From Amaricoccus sp047275745 (GTDB taxonomy: Bacteria > Pseudomonadota > Alphaproteobacteria > Rhodobacterales > Rhodobacteraceae), in the NCBI RefSeq assembly GCF_047275745.1, contig NZ_JBKQWU010000011.1, forward strand, positions 1-64,000: DNA of 64,000 bases, read 5' to 3'. The position numbers were made by a program, and so were the translations under genes. Under the pieces are notes generated by a model, which searched no databases, was not told the DNA's origin, and saw only the letters and a list, made by a program, of their open reading frames with translations. Of this stretch, positions 51,746 to 63,563 are shown piece by piece (position 1 is the first letter of the stretch; every line of letters begins with the position of its first letter).

Positions 51746-52957
51746 ATGAGCAAGATCAAAGTCGCCAACCCGGTCGTCGAACTCGACGGCGACGAGATGA
51801 CCCGGATCATCTGGGACTTCATCAAGAAGAAGCTCATCCTCCCCTATCTCGACATCGACCTGAAGTATTACGACCTCGGCATCGAGGAGCGTGACCGCAC
51901 CAGCGACCAGATCACGGTCGACGCGGCCAATGCCATCAAGGAGTACGGCGTCGGCGTCAAATGCGCGACCATCACCCCCGACGAGGCGCGGGTCGAGGAA
52001 TTCGGCCTGAAGGAGATGTACCGCTCGCCGAACGGCACGATCCGCAACATCCTCGGCGGCGTGATCTTCCGCCAGCCGATCATCTGCAAGAACGTCCCGC
52101 GCCTCGTCCCCGGCTGGACCAAGCCGATCGTCGTCGGCCGTCACGCCTTCGGCGACCAGTACCGCGCCACCGATTTCCGCTTCCCCGGAAAGGGCAAGCT
52201 CACGATCAAGTTCGTGGGCGAGGACGGCGAGACCATCGAGCGCGAGGTGTTCAATGCGCCGGGCTCCGGTGTCACGATGGCGATGTACAATCTCGACCAG
52301 TCGATCATCGACTTCGCCCGCGCCTCGATGAACTACTCGCTGAACCTCGGCTGGCCGCTCTACCTCTCGACCAAGAACACGATCCTGAAAGCCTATGACG
52401 GGCGCTTCAAGGATCTGTTCCAGAAGGTCTACGAAGAGGAATTCGCCGACAAGTTCAAGGCGAAGGGCATCACCTACGAGCACCGGCTGATCGACGACAT
52501 GGTCGCTGCGGCGCTGAAGTGGTCGGGCGGCTACGTCTGGGCCTGCAAGAACTACGACGGCGACGTGCAGTCGGATACCGTCGCCCAGGGCTTCGGCTCC
52601 CTCGGCCTCATGACTTCGGTCCTGATGACGCCCGATGGCAAGACGGTCGAGGCCGAAGCCGCGCATGGTACCGTCACGCGGCACTACCGCGAGCATCAGA
52701 AGGGCAACGAGACCTCGACCAACTCGGTCGCCTCGATCTACGCCTGGACGGGCGGCCTGAAGCACCGGGCGAAGCTCGACGACAACGCGGAACTGCTGAA
52801 CTTCGCCGAGACGCTCGACAAGGTCGTCGTCGACACGGTGGAATCGGGCTTCATGACCAAGGACCTCGCGCTCCTCGTCGGCCCGGACCAGAAGTGGCTG
52901 ACGACGACGGGCTTCCTCGAGAAGGTCGACGAGAACCTGAACAAGGCGCTCGCCTGA
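51746..52957 (+). CDS. icd: NADP-dependent isocitrate dehydrogenase
   Basis: The 403-residue enzyme converts isocitrate to 2-oxoglutarate in the TCA cycle. It is the eukaryote-like (type II) dimeric form: ELDGDEMTRIIWDFIKKKLI (about 13-32), SPNGTIRNILGGVIFRQPI (about 94-112), RHAFGDQYRATDF (about 132-144) and YDGDVQSDTVAQGFGSLGLM (about 271-290) are present. Length is typical of the family. GGAAGG lies about 8 nt before the ATG. Confidence 0.97.
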   Translation: MSKIKVANPVVELDGDEMTRIIWDFIKKKLILPYLDIDLKYYDLGIEERDRTSDQITVDAANAIKEYGVGVKCATITPDEARVEEFGLKEMYRSPNGTIRNILGGVIFRQPIICKNVPRLVPGWTKPIVVGRHAFGDQYRATDFRFPGKGKLTIKFVGEDGETIEREVFNAPGSGVTMAMYNLDQSIIDFARASMNYSLNLGWPLYLSTKNTILKAYDGRFKDLFQKVYEEEFADKFKAKGITYEHRLIDDMVAAALKWSGGYVWACKNYDGDVQSDTVAQGFGSLGLMTSVLMTPDGKTVEAEAAHGTVTRHYREHQKGNETSTNSVASIYAWTGGLKHRAKLDDNAELLNFAETLDKVVVDTVESGFMTKDLALLVGPDQKWLTTTGFLEKVDENLNKALA

Positions 52958-52982
52958 CATCGCGGACGCGCCCGGAACCGTT

Positions 52983-53000
52983 CGGCGCCTCCGGGCGCCG
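52983..53000 (+). terminator. Hairpin after icd
   Basis: Seven-base stem CGGCGCC / GGCGCCG with loop TCCG, 26 bp past the icd stop. There is no T-tract, so it may be a Rho-dependent stop or an RNA end-protection structure. Confidence 0.45.
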
Positions 53001-53286
53001 GACGATGTTCCGGGGACACGACAGGCTGGTGTTGAAATCGTCGGGCGAAGGCGATCTGGCGACTGGCTCGCCCCGCGTCAGTTGTACCTGACTGCGTGAT
53101 CTCATCGGCCAACCCGGCTCGCCCCGGGCGGGACCGCCAATCTCGCGCGGGGCACGACTGTTCTGGCCGGCGCCGCGGGACCGGAACCCTTCGCGGTCGC
53201 CCGACCGCCCTCCGATCCTGTTCCCTACGGACATCGCGGCGGTGAAGCCGTGACGCCGATGCCAAAGCCTCATCCAGCAACGCGCT

Positions 53287-53316
53287 GAGCCGAGCCGAGC
53301 CGAGCCGAGCCGAGCG
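53287..53316. repeat. GAGCC pentanucleotide tandem repeat
   Basis: Five perfect copies of GAGCC followed by GAGCG. It is a short microsatellite, prone to slippage, in non-coding DNA. Confidence 0.8.
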
Positions 53317-53450
53317 TGGACACCGGCATCCCGGCGCGCCACTGGAATTTGCGCCGCGCTCGCGGGATCGTAGCGACGGCCGCGGTGCGCGGGCATCGCT
53401 CAGGGACGGCCCCAATCCGCCGGGCCGCGCCACCGGGTTCCGCCCAAGCG

Positions 53451-53741
53451 TTACTCCGGAAGACCCTCGACGATCACGAGCTCGCGCACCGAGGCGTCCT
53501 TCGCGAAGGCCAGGGCTTCCTGGTACCCAGGCGAGTGATAGCAGGCCTCGGCCGCCTCCAGCGTATCGAAGACGATCACCACGTTGCGCGGCCGATCTTC
53601 ACCCTCGAGCTGCCTGCGGCGGCCGCCGCGGGCGAGGAAACGGCCGCCGCTCGCCTCGATCGCGGGACCGGCGCGCCGGGCATATTCGCCATAGGCCGCC
53701 TCGTCGGTGACGCTGACATGGGCGATCCAGTAAGCAGGCAT
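53451..53741 (-). CDS. DUF1330 domain protein
   Basis: The 96-residue protein matches the DUF1330 family (dimeric alpha-beta barrel): MPAYWIAHVSVTDEAAYGEYARRAGPAIEASGGRFLARGG at the N-terminus in shortened form, then VIVFDTLEAAEACYHSPGYQ (about 55-74). Structure relatives are small monooxygenase-like dimers, but the role is unknown. It lies 11 bp after alaS on the same strand, so it is probably cotranscribed with it. Confidence 0.9.
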   Translation of the reverse strand: MPAYWIAHVSVTDEAAYGEYARRAGPAIEASGGRFLARGGRRRQLEGEDRPRNVVIVFDTLEAAEACYHSPGYQEALAFAKDASVRELVIVEGLPE

Positions 53742-53752
53742 GGTACTCTCCG

Positions 53753-56419
<2,667 letters not shown>

Positions 56420-56690
56420 CGGTTTCTCGCAAGCAGGATGGGCGCGGCGCGGATGCCGCCCGTGACCGCCACGGTTAGCCTTCCCGCGCGGCGGAGTCCA
56501 TCGCATCCCTCGGCCGTCTTCGAGGCGATGGGCGCCGGGGATCACCGCTGCGCGCCGGCTCCGGGGAGGAGTGACTCGGAACACCGCTCCGGGAACCGAA
56601 CCCCTACCGTTGCCCCCGGCCGCGCACCGCCGTGGTTTGCGAATGGGGGCGAGCCTCCCGCCCCCTTTCCCGCGACGGCGTCGCTTCGCC

Positions 56691-57755
56691 TCAGTCCTCC
56701 ACCACCTCGGCCTGTTCCTCGGTGGTCATGCCGAAATCGAGGCCGTGGGCGGCGCGGAGCTTGTCCTCGATCTGCCAGGAGATGTCGGGGTTGTCCTTCA
56801 GGAACTGCTTCGCATTCTCGCGGCCCTGGCCGATGCGCTGATCGCCGAAGGAATACCAGGCGCCGGATTTCTCGACGACGCCGGCCTTGACGCCGAGATC
56901 GATGAGCTCGCCGCGTTTCGAGATCCCCTCGCCATACATGATGTCGAACTCGACCTGGCGGAACGGCGGCGCGACCTTGTTCTTGACCACCTTCACGCGG
57001 GTCGTGTTGCCGACGACCTCGTCGCGGTCCTTGATCGAGCCGATGCGGCGGATGTCGAGCCGGACGCTGGCGTAGAACTTGAGCGCATTGCCGCCCGAGG
57101 TGGTTTCCGGGCTGCCGAACATCACGCCGATCTTCATCCGGATCTGGTTGATGAAGATCACCATGCAGTTCGAACGGCTGATCGCGGAGGTGAGCTTGCG
57201 CATCGCCTGGCTCATCAGGCGCGCCTGCGCGCCGACCTGCGCCTCGCCCATGTCGCCCTCAAGCTCGGATTTCGGGGTCAGCGCGGCGACGGAATCGACC
57301 ACGACGACCGAGACCGCGCCGGAACGCACCAGCGTCTCGGTGATCTCGAGCGCCTGCTCGCCGGTGTCGGGCTGCGAGATCAGAAGCTCGTCGATATCGA
57401 CGCCGACCTTCTTGGCATAGACCGGGTCGAGCGCATGTTCGGCATCGACGAAGGCGCAGACGCCGCCCTTGCGCTGCTCCTCGGCGAGGACGTGGAGCGC
57501 CAGCGTGGTCTTGCCCGAGCTTTCCGGCCCGTAGATCTCGACGATGCGGCCCTTGGGCAGGCCGCCGATGCCGAGCGCGATGTCGAGCCCGATCGATCCG
57601 GTGGAAATCGCCTCGATATCCAGCGCCGGCGTCGCCCCGAGCTTCATGATCGAGCCCTTGCCGAAACTGCGCTCGATCTGCGCGAGCGCCGATTCCAGCG
57701 CCTTCTGCTTGTCCATCCCGCGTCTTTCGCTGAAGTCCAGAATCTGACTGGCCAT
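56691..57755 (-). CDS. recA: Recombinase RecA
   Basis: The 354-residue protein carries out homologous strand exchange and activates LexA cleavage. It has the P-loop GPESSGKTTLAL (about 67-78), VDAEHALDPVYAKKVGVD, SVAALTPKSELEGDMG, INQIRMKIGVMFGSPETTSGGNAL (in shorter reading INQIRMKIGVMFG) and the acidic C-terminus (TTEEQAEVVED). A LexA box of the alphaproteobacterial type lies 56 bp upstream, so SOS control is likely. It stands between cckA and alaS, as in other Rhodobacterales. Confidence 0.98.
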   Translation of the reverse strand: MASQILDFSERRGMDKQKALESALAQIERSFGKGSIMKLGATPALDIEAISTGSIGLDIALGIGGLPKGRIVEIYGPESSGKTTLALHVLAEEQRKGGVCAFVDAEHALDPVYAKKVGVDIDELLISQPDTGEQALEITETLVRSGAVSVVVVDSVAALTPKSELEGDMGEAQVGAQARLMSQAMRKLTSAISRSNCMVIFINQIRMKIGVMFGSPETTSGGNALKFYASVRLDIRRIGSIKDRDEVVGNTTRVKVVKNKVAPPFRQVEFDIMYGEGISKRGELIDLGVKAGVVEKSGAWYSFGDQRIGQGRENAKQFLKDNPDISWQIEDKLRAAHGLDFGMTTEEQAEVVED

Positions 57756-57810
57756 TGCCGCCTCTTATTTCACAGTTGCACCGGACCGGCAATCGCCGGC
57801 GGACGGGGAT

Positions 57811-57825
57811 GTTCCCCACATGTTC
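57811..57825. promoter_or_regulatory. LexA box of recA
   Basis: GTTC-CCCACAT-GTTC fits the alphaproteobacterial LexA operator GTTC-N7-GTTC exactly. It is 56 bp upstream of the recA start. Confidence 0.85.
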
Positions 57826-57926
57826 TCATGTTGCCAAGATGGGGGCAAAGAGGGAACATTGCAAACTGAATCTCGGGGCGCCGAGCGCCCGGCGCGGCGC
57901 CGGTTAACGGCGGGCCAGTCGGCGCC

Positions 57927-60212
57927 TCATCCGTCGAGCGCCTCCTTCACCCGTTCCGTCAACTCCTGCAACGTGAAGGGCTTGGCGAGGAATGCCGCGT
58001 CCGGGATGCCGCCGTCGCCACCCACGAAGGCGTCCTCGGCATAGCCCGACATGAAGATGACCTTCGCCGTGGGACGCGTGCGGATCGCTTCCCGCACCCA
58101 GGCCGGGCCGTCGAGACCCGGCATGATCACGTCCGAGAGCATGATGTCGACGTGGAAATCGGCGTCGCGCAGGATCTCGAGCGCTTCCTCTCCCGAACTC
58201 GCCTCGACGACGGTATAGCCGCGCAGCCGGAGCGCGCGCGCGGCGAAACTCCGGACGGCATCCTCGTCCTCGGCGAGCAGCACGAGGCCCCGCCCGGTCA
58301 GGTCGCGCGGCCGGGGCGCCTCGATCTCGGGCGTGGGCGCGGCGTCGCGGCTGTCATGGGCCGGGAGGTAGATCGTGAAGGTCGCCCCCTGCCCCGGCGG
58401 GCTCTCTGCGAAGATGAAACCCCCCGTCTGCTTGATGATGCCATAGGCCGTCGAGAGCCCGAGGCCAGTGCCCTCGCCGACCTGCTTGGTCGTGTAGAAG
58501 GGTTCGAAGATCTTGTTGAGCCGGTCGCGCGGGATGCCGATGCCGGAATCGGCGACCTCGATCACCACGTAGTCGCCCTTCAGGATCGCGGCGCGGTCGC
58601 GGTTCACATCCTGGTCGAAATGCTCGTTCCTCGTCGTCACGCGCACCTCGCCGCCGCGGGGCATCGCATCGCGGGCGTTGACGACGAGGTTCATGATCAC
58701 CTGTTCGAGTTGGCGCTCGTCCACGCGGACCGGGGCGAGATCGGCCCCGTGCTCGATCCTGAGCGTCACCTTGTCGGTCAGCAGGCGGTTCAGGAGGTGG
58801 CTGAGCTCGCTCAGCGTGTCCTGCAGGTGAATGACCGTCGGGCGCAGCGTCTGCTTGCGCGAGAACGCGAGCAATTGGCGCACCAGCGAGGCGGCGCGAT
58901 TGGCGTTCTGGCGGATCTGCATCAGATCGCCGTGTTCGACATCGGCGACATCGTGGCGCATGAGCAGGAGGTCGCAGTGGCCGTTGATCGCGGTCAGCAG
59001 GTTGTTGAAATCATGCGCCACTCCGCCGGCGAGCTGGCCAACGGCCTGCATCTTCTGGCTCTGCACGAACTGCGCCTCCAGCGTCCTGAGCTCGGTGGCA
59101 TCCGAGAGGATCGCGAGCACCGAGGGCACCCCGTCGAGCACGGCGCGGGTCAGCGTGACCTGCAGGAAGATCTCCTGCCCTTCGACGACGGCGCGCGCCG
59201 CCTCCGGTTTCCCGAGCGCCCGGCCGCGCAGCGTGTCGGCGACCTGCTCCGCCATCGACCGGCCGAGCCCCTCCATCACGCCGTCGATCATCACGCCCGG
59301 CCGCGCGGCGGGACCCAGCAGCGCGCGCGCCGCCTTGTTCGCGAAGGACAGGAGGCCGGATGTTTCCATCCGGACGACCGCCACGGGCAGATCCTCGAGG
59401 AAGTCGTCCGGCATCAGCCCGCTGATCGCCTCGGGATCGAGCGGGCTCAGCAGGACATCGCGCTGGCCGTCACTCTCGCCGAGCAACACCGCGCGCACGG
59501 CGCCGCCTGCCCGGAGCGCATGGGCGCCGTCGTGGCGCAGCGGGGGATCGGCGACGATGTCGCCGACGCCCGCGGGTAGCGATCCGCCGGCGAGCGCGAG
59601 CGCCGCGGGATTGGCGGCGAGCACGCGTCCATCGGCGTCGATCCGTATCCAGGGAAGCGATGTCGGAACCTCGTCCCCGCCGTCCTCCGCGGCGGCCGGG
59701 GCGAGCTCGCGCCAGAGCAGACGCGCGCGTCCATGCCGGGTCACGACGAGACGGCGGCCCTCCGCCTCCTGGCGGGCGACACCGGTCGCCGTGGCCTCCC
59801 GGATCAGCCGGTAGCGCGCCGCGGCCGCCTCCGGCAGCCAGTCGCCCGGCGCCCCAGCGGCACCCGACCCCGCGCCCGATCCCGCGCCAGCCTGGGCGAT
59901 CGCCGCGGCGTTACGACCGCGCACATGGCCCGCCAGATCCGTGAGATAAACCGCGGTAGGCTGACCGTCGAACCCCGCCGTATCGGCCGCGTCGGCCCGC
60001 GCGACCGCGCTCGAGAGCCGGATGACGAGAAGAAAGCCCCCCACCACCAGCCCGGCCGCGGCCAGCGCGGCGGGAAGCACCGGGCCGAGGCCCGGCACGA
60101 GCATCAGCCCGGCGGGCAGGAGCAGCAGCAGCCCCGCCGCGAGCGCGGGGTGCGGCGTCCGAGAACCGCCGATGGAGTCCCGTGGCACGTCATCGTCTCC
60201 CGCTGCCGACAC
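57927..60212 (-). CDS. cckA: Hybrid histidine kinase CckA
   Basis: The 761-residue kinase has a GTG start. It has two N-terminal membrane segments (about 25-65), PAS-like regions (about 180-380), HisKA with QKMQAVGQLAGGVAHDFNNL (His about 401), HATPase_c (NLVVNARDAMPRGGEVRV, GEGTGLGLSTAYGIIKQTGG) and a C-terminal receiver (LLAEDEDAVRSFAARALRL, phospho-acceptor in LSDVIMPGLDG about 694, LAKPFTLQEL). CckA feeds phosphate via ChpT to the cell-cycle regulator CtrA. Its position next to recA is a conserved alphaproteobacterial arrangement. In Rhodobacterales the pathway controls motility and gene-transfer-agent production more than division. Confidence 0.93.
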   Translation of the reverse strand: MSAAGDDDVPRDSIGGSRTPHPALAAGLLLLLPAGLMLVPGLGPVLPAALAAAGLVVGGFLLVIRLSSAVARADAADTAGFDGQPTAVYLTDLAGHVRGRNAAAIAQAGAGSGAGSGAAGAPGDWLPEAAAARYRLIREATATGVARQEAEGRRLVVTRHGRARLLWRELAPAAAEDGGDEVPTSLPWIRIDADGRVLAANPAALALAGGSLPAGVGDIVADPPLRHDGAHALRAGGAVRAVLLGESDGQRDVLLSPLDPEAISGLMPDDFLEDLPVAVVRMETSGLLSFANKAARALLGPAARPGVMIDGVMEGLGRSMAEQVADTLRGRALGKPEAARAVVEGQEIFLQVTLTRAVLDGVPSVLAILSDATELRTLEAQFVQSQKMQAVGQLAGGVAHDFNNLLTAINGHCDLLLMRHDVADVEHGDLMQIRQNANRAASLVRQLLAFSRKQTLRPTVIHLQDTLSELSHLLNRLLTDKVTLRIEHGADLAPVRVDERQLEQVIMNLVVNARDAMPRGGEVRVTTRNEHFDQDVNRDRAAILKGDYVVIEVADSGIGIPRDRLNKIFEPFYTTKQVGEGTGLGLSTAYGIIKQTGGFIFAESPPGQGATFTIYLPAHDSRDAAPTPEIEAPRPRDLTGRGLVLLAEDEDAVRSFAARALRLRGYTVVEASSGEEALEILRDADFHVDIMLSDVIMPGLDGPAWVREAIRTRPTAKVIFMSGYAEDAFVGGDGGIPDAAFLAKPFTLQELTERVKEALDG

Positions 60213-60237
60213 TCAACCTTAGCGTGTCATGGCGAGA

Positions 60238-61470
60238 TCAGCCACCGATAAAGTTAACGGAAGATTGAGAGCGCTGTCCGGGAACAGACCCGGGCGCCCG
60301 GAAGCGGGCCATGTAGAAACCGTCCCCGCCGTCGACCGGGCTCAGGCGGCGGTCTCCGAGCGGCGTCCATCCCGGCTGGCGTGCCGCGAAGGCGGCGGCC
60401 CGTTCCTCGTTCTCCGCGCGCAGGAGCGAGCAGGTCGCATAGACGATGATCCCGCCCGGCCGGACCCGCGCCGCCGCCTCGTCGAGGATCGCGTCCTGCA
60501 GCGGCGGATACCCCGCCACCTCCTCCGGGGTCAGCCGCCACTTGCCCTCCGGCTTGCGCCGCCACGCGCCCGTGCCGGAACAGGGCGCGTCGACCAGAAC
60601 GAGATCGCAGACCGCGCCGAGCCGCGCATGATCGCGGGCCGACAGGATCGCGATCTCGGCGCCCGCGCGCCGCGCCCGCTCCGGCAGATCCGACATGCGC
60701 CGGGGGTTGGCGTCCCAGGCCATCAGCCGCCCGCGTCCCCGCATCGTCGCGGCCAGCGCCAGCGTCTTGCCGCCGCCGCCGGCGCAATAATCGAGCACCG
60801 TCATCCCCGGCTCCGCGCCCGCCGCCTCGGCGACGTACTGGCTGGAGACATCCTGCAACTCGACCATGCCCTGGCTATAGGCCCGGCTCGCCGCCACCGC
60901 GCGCGGGTTCTCGAGCACCCGCAGCGCATGGCCCGCCAGCGGCTGCGAGGCGACGCGGACGCCGTCGCGCGCGAGGACCACGGTCGCGGCGTCGGCGTTG
61001 GTGCGGAGCGTATTGACCCGAAGATCCACCGGCGCGCGATGGCGCATCGCCTCAAGCACCGCGCCGAAATCCCCGCCCAGCGCCGCGTGGAGCGCGGGGC
61101 CGAGGAAATCGGGAAAGTCGAGCCGCACCGCCTCCGGCGCCCGCGCGATATCGCCGACGAGGCGCGCGCGCTCCGCCGCGGAGGGCGGCGCGGGATCATA
61201 GCCGTCACCGGTGCAGAGCGTGTCGAGCCCGCCCTCCTCCGCGGCGAGCGCGAGGCCGATCGCGCGCCCGGTATCGCCGCCGCCGAGCCAGCCGAGCGAG
61301 CGCCGGCGACGCAGCCCGTCGAAAACCAGATCCCGCACCGCGGCGCGATCCTTGGACCCGGCGAAACGGCTGCCGCGCGCCCAACGCGTCAGGACCCGCT
61401 CGGCCGGCTCTCCGGCGAGGATCGGGTCGAGAAGCTCCATCGCGGCGGACAGGCGGGCACCGGGCGTCAT
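60238..61470 (-). CDS. RsmB/NOP family rRNA cytosine-5 methyltransferase
   Basis: The 410-residue protein has an N-terminal NusB-like helical part (about 1-120) and an S-adenosylmethionine domain with VLDYCAGGGGKTLALAA (about 230-246), a catalytic DAPCSGTGAWRRKPEGKW (about 288-305) and YATCSLLRAENEERA (about 345-359). The two Cys (in DAPCSG and YATCSL) are the pair used by m5C methyltransferases, one forming the covalent intermediate. RsmB modifies 16S rRNA C967. This assignment is by family, not by proof of target. Confidence 0.9.
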   Translation of the reverse strand: MTPGARLSAAMELLDPILAGEPAERVLTRWARGSRFAGSKDRAAVRDLVFDGLRRRRSLGWLGGGDTGRAIGLALAAEEGGLDTLCTGDGYDPAPPSAAERARLVGDIARAPEAVRLDFPDFLGPALHAALGGDFGAVLEAMRHRAPVDLRVNTLRTNADAATVVLARDGVRVASQPLAGHALRVLENPRAVAASRAYSQGMVELQDVSSQYVAEAAGAEPGMTVLDYCAGGGGKTLALAATMRGRGRLMAWDANPRRMSDLPERARRAGAEIAILSARDHARLGAVCDLVLVDAPCSGTGAWRRKPEGKWRLTPEEVAGYPPLQDAILDEAAARVRPGGIIVYATCSLLRAENEERAAAFAARQPGWTPLGDRRLSPVDGGDGFYMARFRAPGSVPGQRSQSSVNFIGG

Positions 61471-61529
61471 GGCCGTCTAGTGCCGAGAAATCGGCGCCGA
61501 GGCAACCCGCGCGGCACGCCCCGCCAGCG

Positions 61530-62597
61530 TCAACCGCGCGCCGAGAGCCGGGTGAAATGCCCCATCTTCCGGCCCGCCCGCGCCGAGCCCTTGCCGTAGA
61601 CGTGTACCGCCGCGCCGGTCATGGTCTCGGCCGAGAAGATCTCCTCGCCGAGCAGGTTCGTCATCACCGCGTCCGAATGCCGGGAGCCGTCGCCGAGCGG
61701 CCAGCCGCAGATGGCGCGGACATGCTGTTCGAACTGGTCGATCAGGCAGGCGTCCTGCGTCCAGTGGCCGGAATTATGCACGCGCGGGGCGATCTCATTG
61801 ACGACGAGCCCCGAGGGCGTGACGAAAAGCTCGACGCCGATCACGCCGACGTAATCGAGCGCATTCAGAATCCGCCCGGCGAGCAGCACCGCGTCCTGGG
61901 CGAGAGGCTTCGGGATCGCCGCCGGCACGGTGGTCGTGCGCAGGATACCGTCCTCATGCGCGTTCTCGCCCGGATCGAAGGCCACCACCTGCCCGTCCAC
62001 ACCCCGGGCCGCGATGACCGAGATCTCGCGGTCGAAGGCGACGAAGCCTTCGAGGACCGAGGGGGTTTCGCCCAACGACTCCCACGCGGCCGGCGCCTCG
62101 TCGGCATCGGTCAGCCGCGTCTGGCCCTTGCCGTCATAGCCGAAACGCCGGGTCTTGAGGATCGCCGGCGCCCCGATTCGTCCGAGCGCCGCCGTCAGGT
62201 CGCCGAAGTCGTCGATCGCCGCGTAGGGCGCGGTGGCAAGGCCGATGCCGGTGAGGAAGTCCTTCTCCACGATCCGGTCCTGCGACACTTCGAGCGCGCC
62301 CATCCCGGGCCGGACCGGCACGAGATCGCTGAGCACACGCGCCGCGCCGAGCGGTACGTTCTCGAATTCATAGGTCGCGACATCGATGCGCGAGGCAAAA
62401 TCGCTGAGCGCGCCCACGTCATCGTATTCGGCCCGGGTGACGCGGTTCGCGACCTGTCCGGCGCAGGGATCGGCCGCCGGCTCGAAGATCTCGACCTCCA
62501 TGCCCAGCCGGCTCGCGGCGACCGCGAGCATCCGGCCGAGCTGGCCGCCGCCGAGGATGCCGATGCGGCTTCCGATCGGGAGACGCTCAGCTGCCAT
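61530..62597 (-). CDS. purK: N5-carboxyaminoimidazole ribonucleotide synthase
   Basis: The 355-residue ATP-grasp enzyme carboxylates AIR in purine synthesis. It starts with IGILGGGQLGRMLAVAASRLG (about 12-32) and has FEPAADPCAG, YEFENVP (about 76-82), LKTRRFGYDGKGQ (about 147-159), EGFVAFDREISVIAARG and NEIAPRVHNSGHWTQDAC (about 266-283). The start ATG 62597 overlaps purE by 11 bp, so the two are translated together. Confidence 0.96.
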   Translation of the reverse strand: MAAERLPIGSRIGILGGGQLGRMLAVAASRLGMEVEIFEPAADPCAGQVANRVTRAEYDDVGALSDFASRIDVATYEFENVPLGAARVLSDLVPVRPGMGALEVSQDRIVEKDFLTGIGLATAPYAAIDDFGDLTAALGRIGAPAILKTRRFGYDGKGQTRLTDADEAPAAWESLGETPSVLEGFVAFDREISVIAARGVDGQVVAFDPGENAHEDGILRTTTVPAAIPKPLAQDAVLLAGRILNALDYVGVIGVELFVTPSGLVVNEIAPRVHNSGHWTQDACLIDQFEQHVRAICGWPLGDGSRHSDAVMTNLLGEEIFSAETMTGAAVHVYGKGSARAGRKMGHFTRLSARG

Positions 62598-63114
62598 GGG
62601 GAATCTCGGCGGAAAGCTCGGCGGGAACCTCGGCCACATCGGCGGTCTGGCGCGCCCGCCAGGCATCGAGCCGCTCCGCGAGAGCGCTGTCGGTCGTCGC
62701 AAGGATCGCCGCGGCGAGCAGCGCCGCGTTCGCCGCGCCCGCCGGCCCGATCGCGAGCGTGCCGACCGGAATGCCCTTCGGCATCTGCACGATCGAGAGC
62801 AGCGAATCCATGCCCGAAAGCGCCTTCGACTGGACCGGGACGCCCAGCACCGGAAGCCGCGTCTTCGCCGCCAGCATCCCCGGCAGATGCGCGGCGCCGC
62901 CCGCGCCCGCGATGATGACGCGCAGGCCCCGCGACGCGGCGTCCTCGGCATAGACGAAAAGCCGGTCGGGCGTGCGGTGGGCGGAGACGATCCGCGTCTC
63001 ATGCGGGATCGCGAGCGCGCGCAGGATCTCCGCGCCGAGGCGCATCGTCTCCCAGTCGCTCTGGCTGCCCATCACGATACCGATCAGGGGCGTGGGCTCT
63101 TCGTCAGGGTTCAT
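62587..63114 (-). CDS. purE: 5-(carboxyamino)imidazole ribonucleotide mutase
   Basis: The 175-residue enzyme converts N5-CAIR to CAIR. It has GIVMGSQSDWETM (about 12-24), SAHRTPDRLFVYAEDAASRG (about 43-62) and IIAGAGGAAHLPGMLAAKT (about 66-84), then PVQSKALSGMDSLLSIVQMP. These are the class I PurE signatures. It overlaps purK at the end and the DUF465 stop at the start (63111-63114). The order DUF465-purE-purK is frequent in Rhodobacterales. Confidence 0.96.
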   Translation of the reverse strand: MNPDEEPTPLIGIVMGSQSDWETMRLGAEILRALAIPHETRIVSAHRTPDRLFVYAEDAASRGLRVIIAGAGGAAHLPGMLAAKTRLPVLGVPVQSKALSGMDSLLSIVQMPKGIPVGTLAIGPAGAANAALLAAAILATTDSALAERLDAWRARQTADVAEVPAELSAEIPHGS

Positions 63115-63326
63115 GCGATGATATCCGGGGTCAGTTCGTCGCTCAGACGGGTGATCTCGTCCTTGAGCATCAGCTTGCGCTTCTTCAGCCGCCGGACCGC
63201 GAGCGGGTCGGCACGGGCTTCGAGGTCGAGCGCCGCGATCGCGTCGTCGAGATCGCGATGCTCGGCCCGCAAGAGCTCCAGCTTGACGCGCAGCACATCC
63301 TCTCGCGACATCTCGGGGTCAGTCAT
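63111..63326 (-). CDS. DUF465 (YdcH-family) small protein
   Basis: The 71-residue helical protein fits the DUF465/YdcH family (LRVKLELLRAEHRDLDDAI, DPLAVRRLKKRKLMLKDEI). Start ATG 63326 was chosen (MTDPEMSREDVL). The frame is open to 63392. Its role is unknown. It overlaps purE by 4 bp and is probably translated with it. Confidence 0.9.
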   Translation of the reverse strand: MTDPEMSREDVLRVKLELLRAEHRDLDDAIAALDLEARADPLAVRRLKKRKLMLKDEITRLSDELTPDIIA

Positions 63327-63473
63327 GGGCGTGGGCTCACCTTTGGCCATCATCCGAGTCTGGCCGGCCGCTTCCCGCGCCGGCCCGTGCATGGACGATC
63401 TGAAACGATTTATAGCCGCGCCTTTTGCCCGCGCCTAGGGGATCGGACACCCCGGGGGCCCGGAATCGCCGGT

Positions 63474-63502
63474 CTTGTATTTCGGGACGCCGCGCCCATC
63501 TA
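63474..63502 (+). promoter_or_regulatory. RpoH (sigma-32) type promoter of hsp20
   Basis: A -35 of CTTGTAT (63474-63480) and a -10 of CCCATCTA (63495-63502) are 14 bp apart. This fits the heat-shock consensus (CTTGAAA, N13-14, CCCATNT; in alphaproteobacteria CTTG-N17-CYTATNT) well. The -10 ends 61 bp before the hsp20 start. Confidence 0.72.
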
Positions 63503-63563
63503 GATCTTACGCGGTGTCGCCGAAATGGGGCCCGCGGCGGTCGCTTGGAACAAGGGCTTGGCC

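Larger units (their letters stand above)
52958..53450. other. Non-coding region after icd with hairpin and GAGCC repeat
   Basis: About 490 bp between icd and the DUF1330 gene show no gene. A perfect hairpin (CGGCGCC-TCCG-GGCGCCG, 52983-53000) 26 bp after the icd stop may help end transcription, though it lacks a T-tract. A run of five GAGCC units plus GAGCG covers 53287-53316. Confidence 0.5.

Noticed and set aside
53287..53316. CRISPR-like repeat
   Set aside because: Units are 5 bp and contiguous, without spacers.
63503..63563. ROSE-type RNA thermometer before hsp20
   Set aside because: The leader lacks the conserved TTGCT block opposite the Shine-Dalgarno, so a thermometer cannot be supported by eye.
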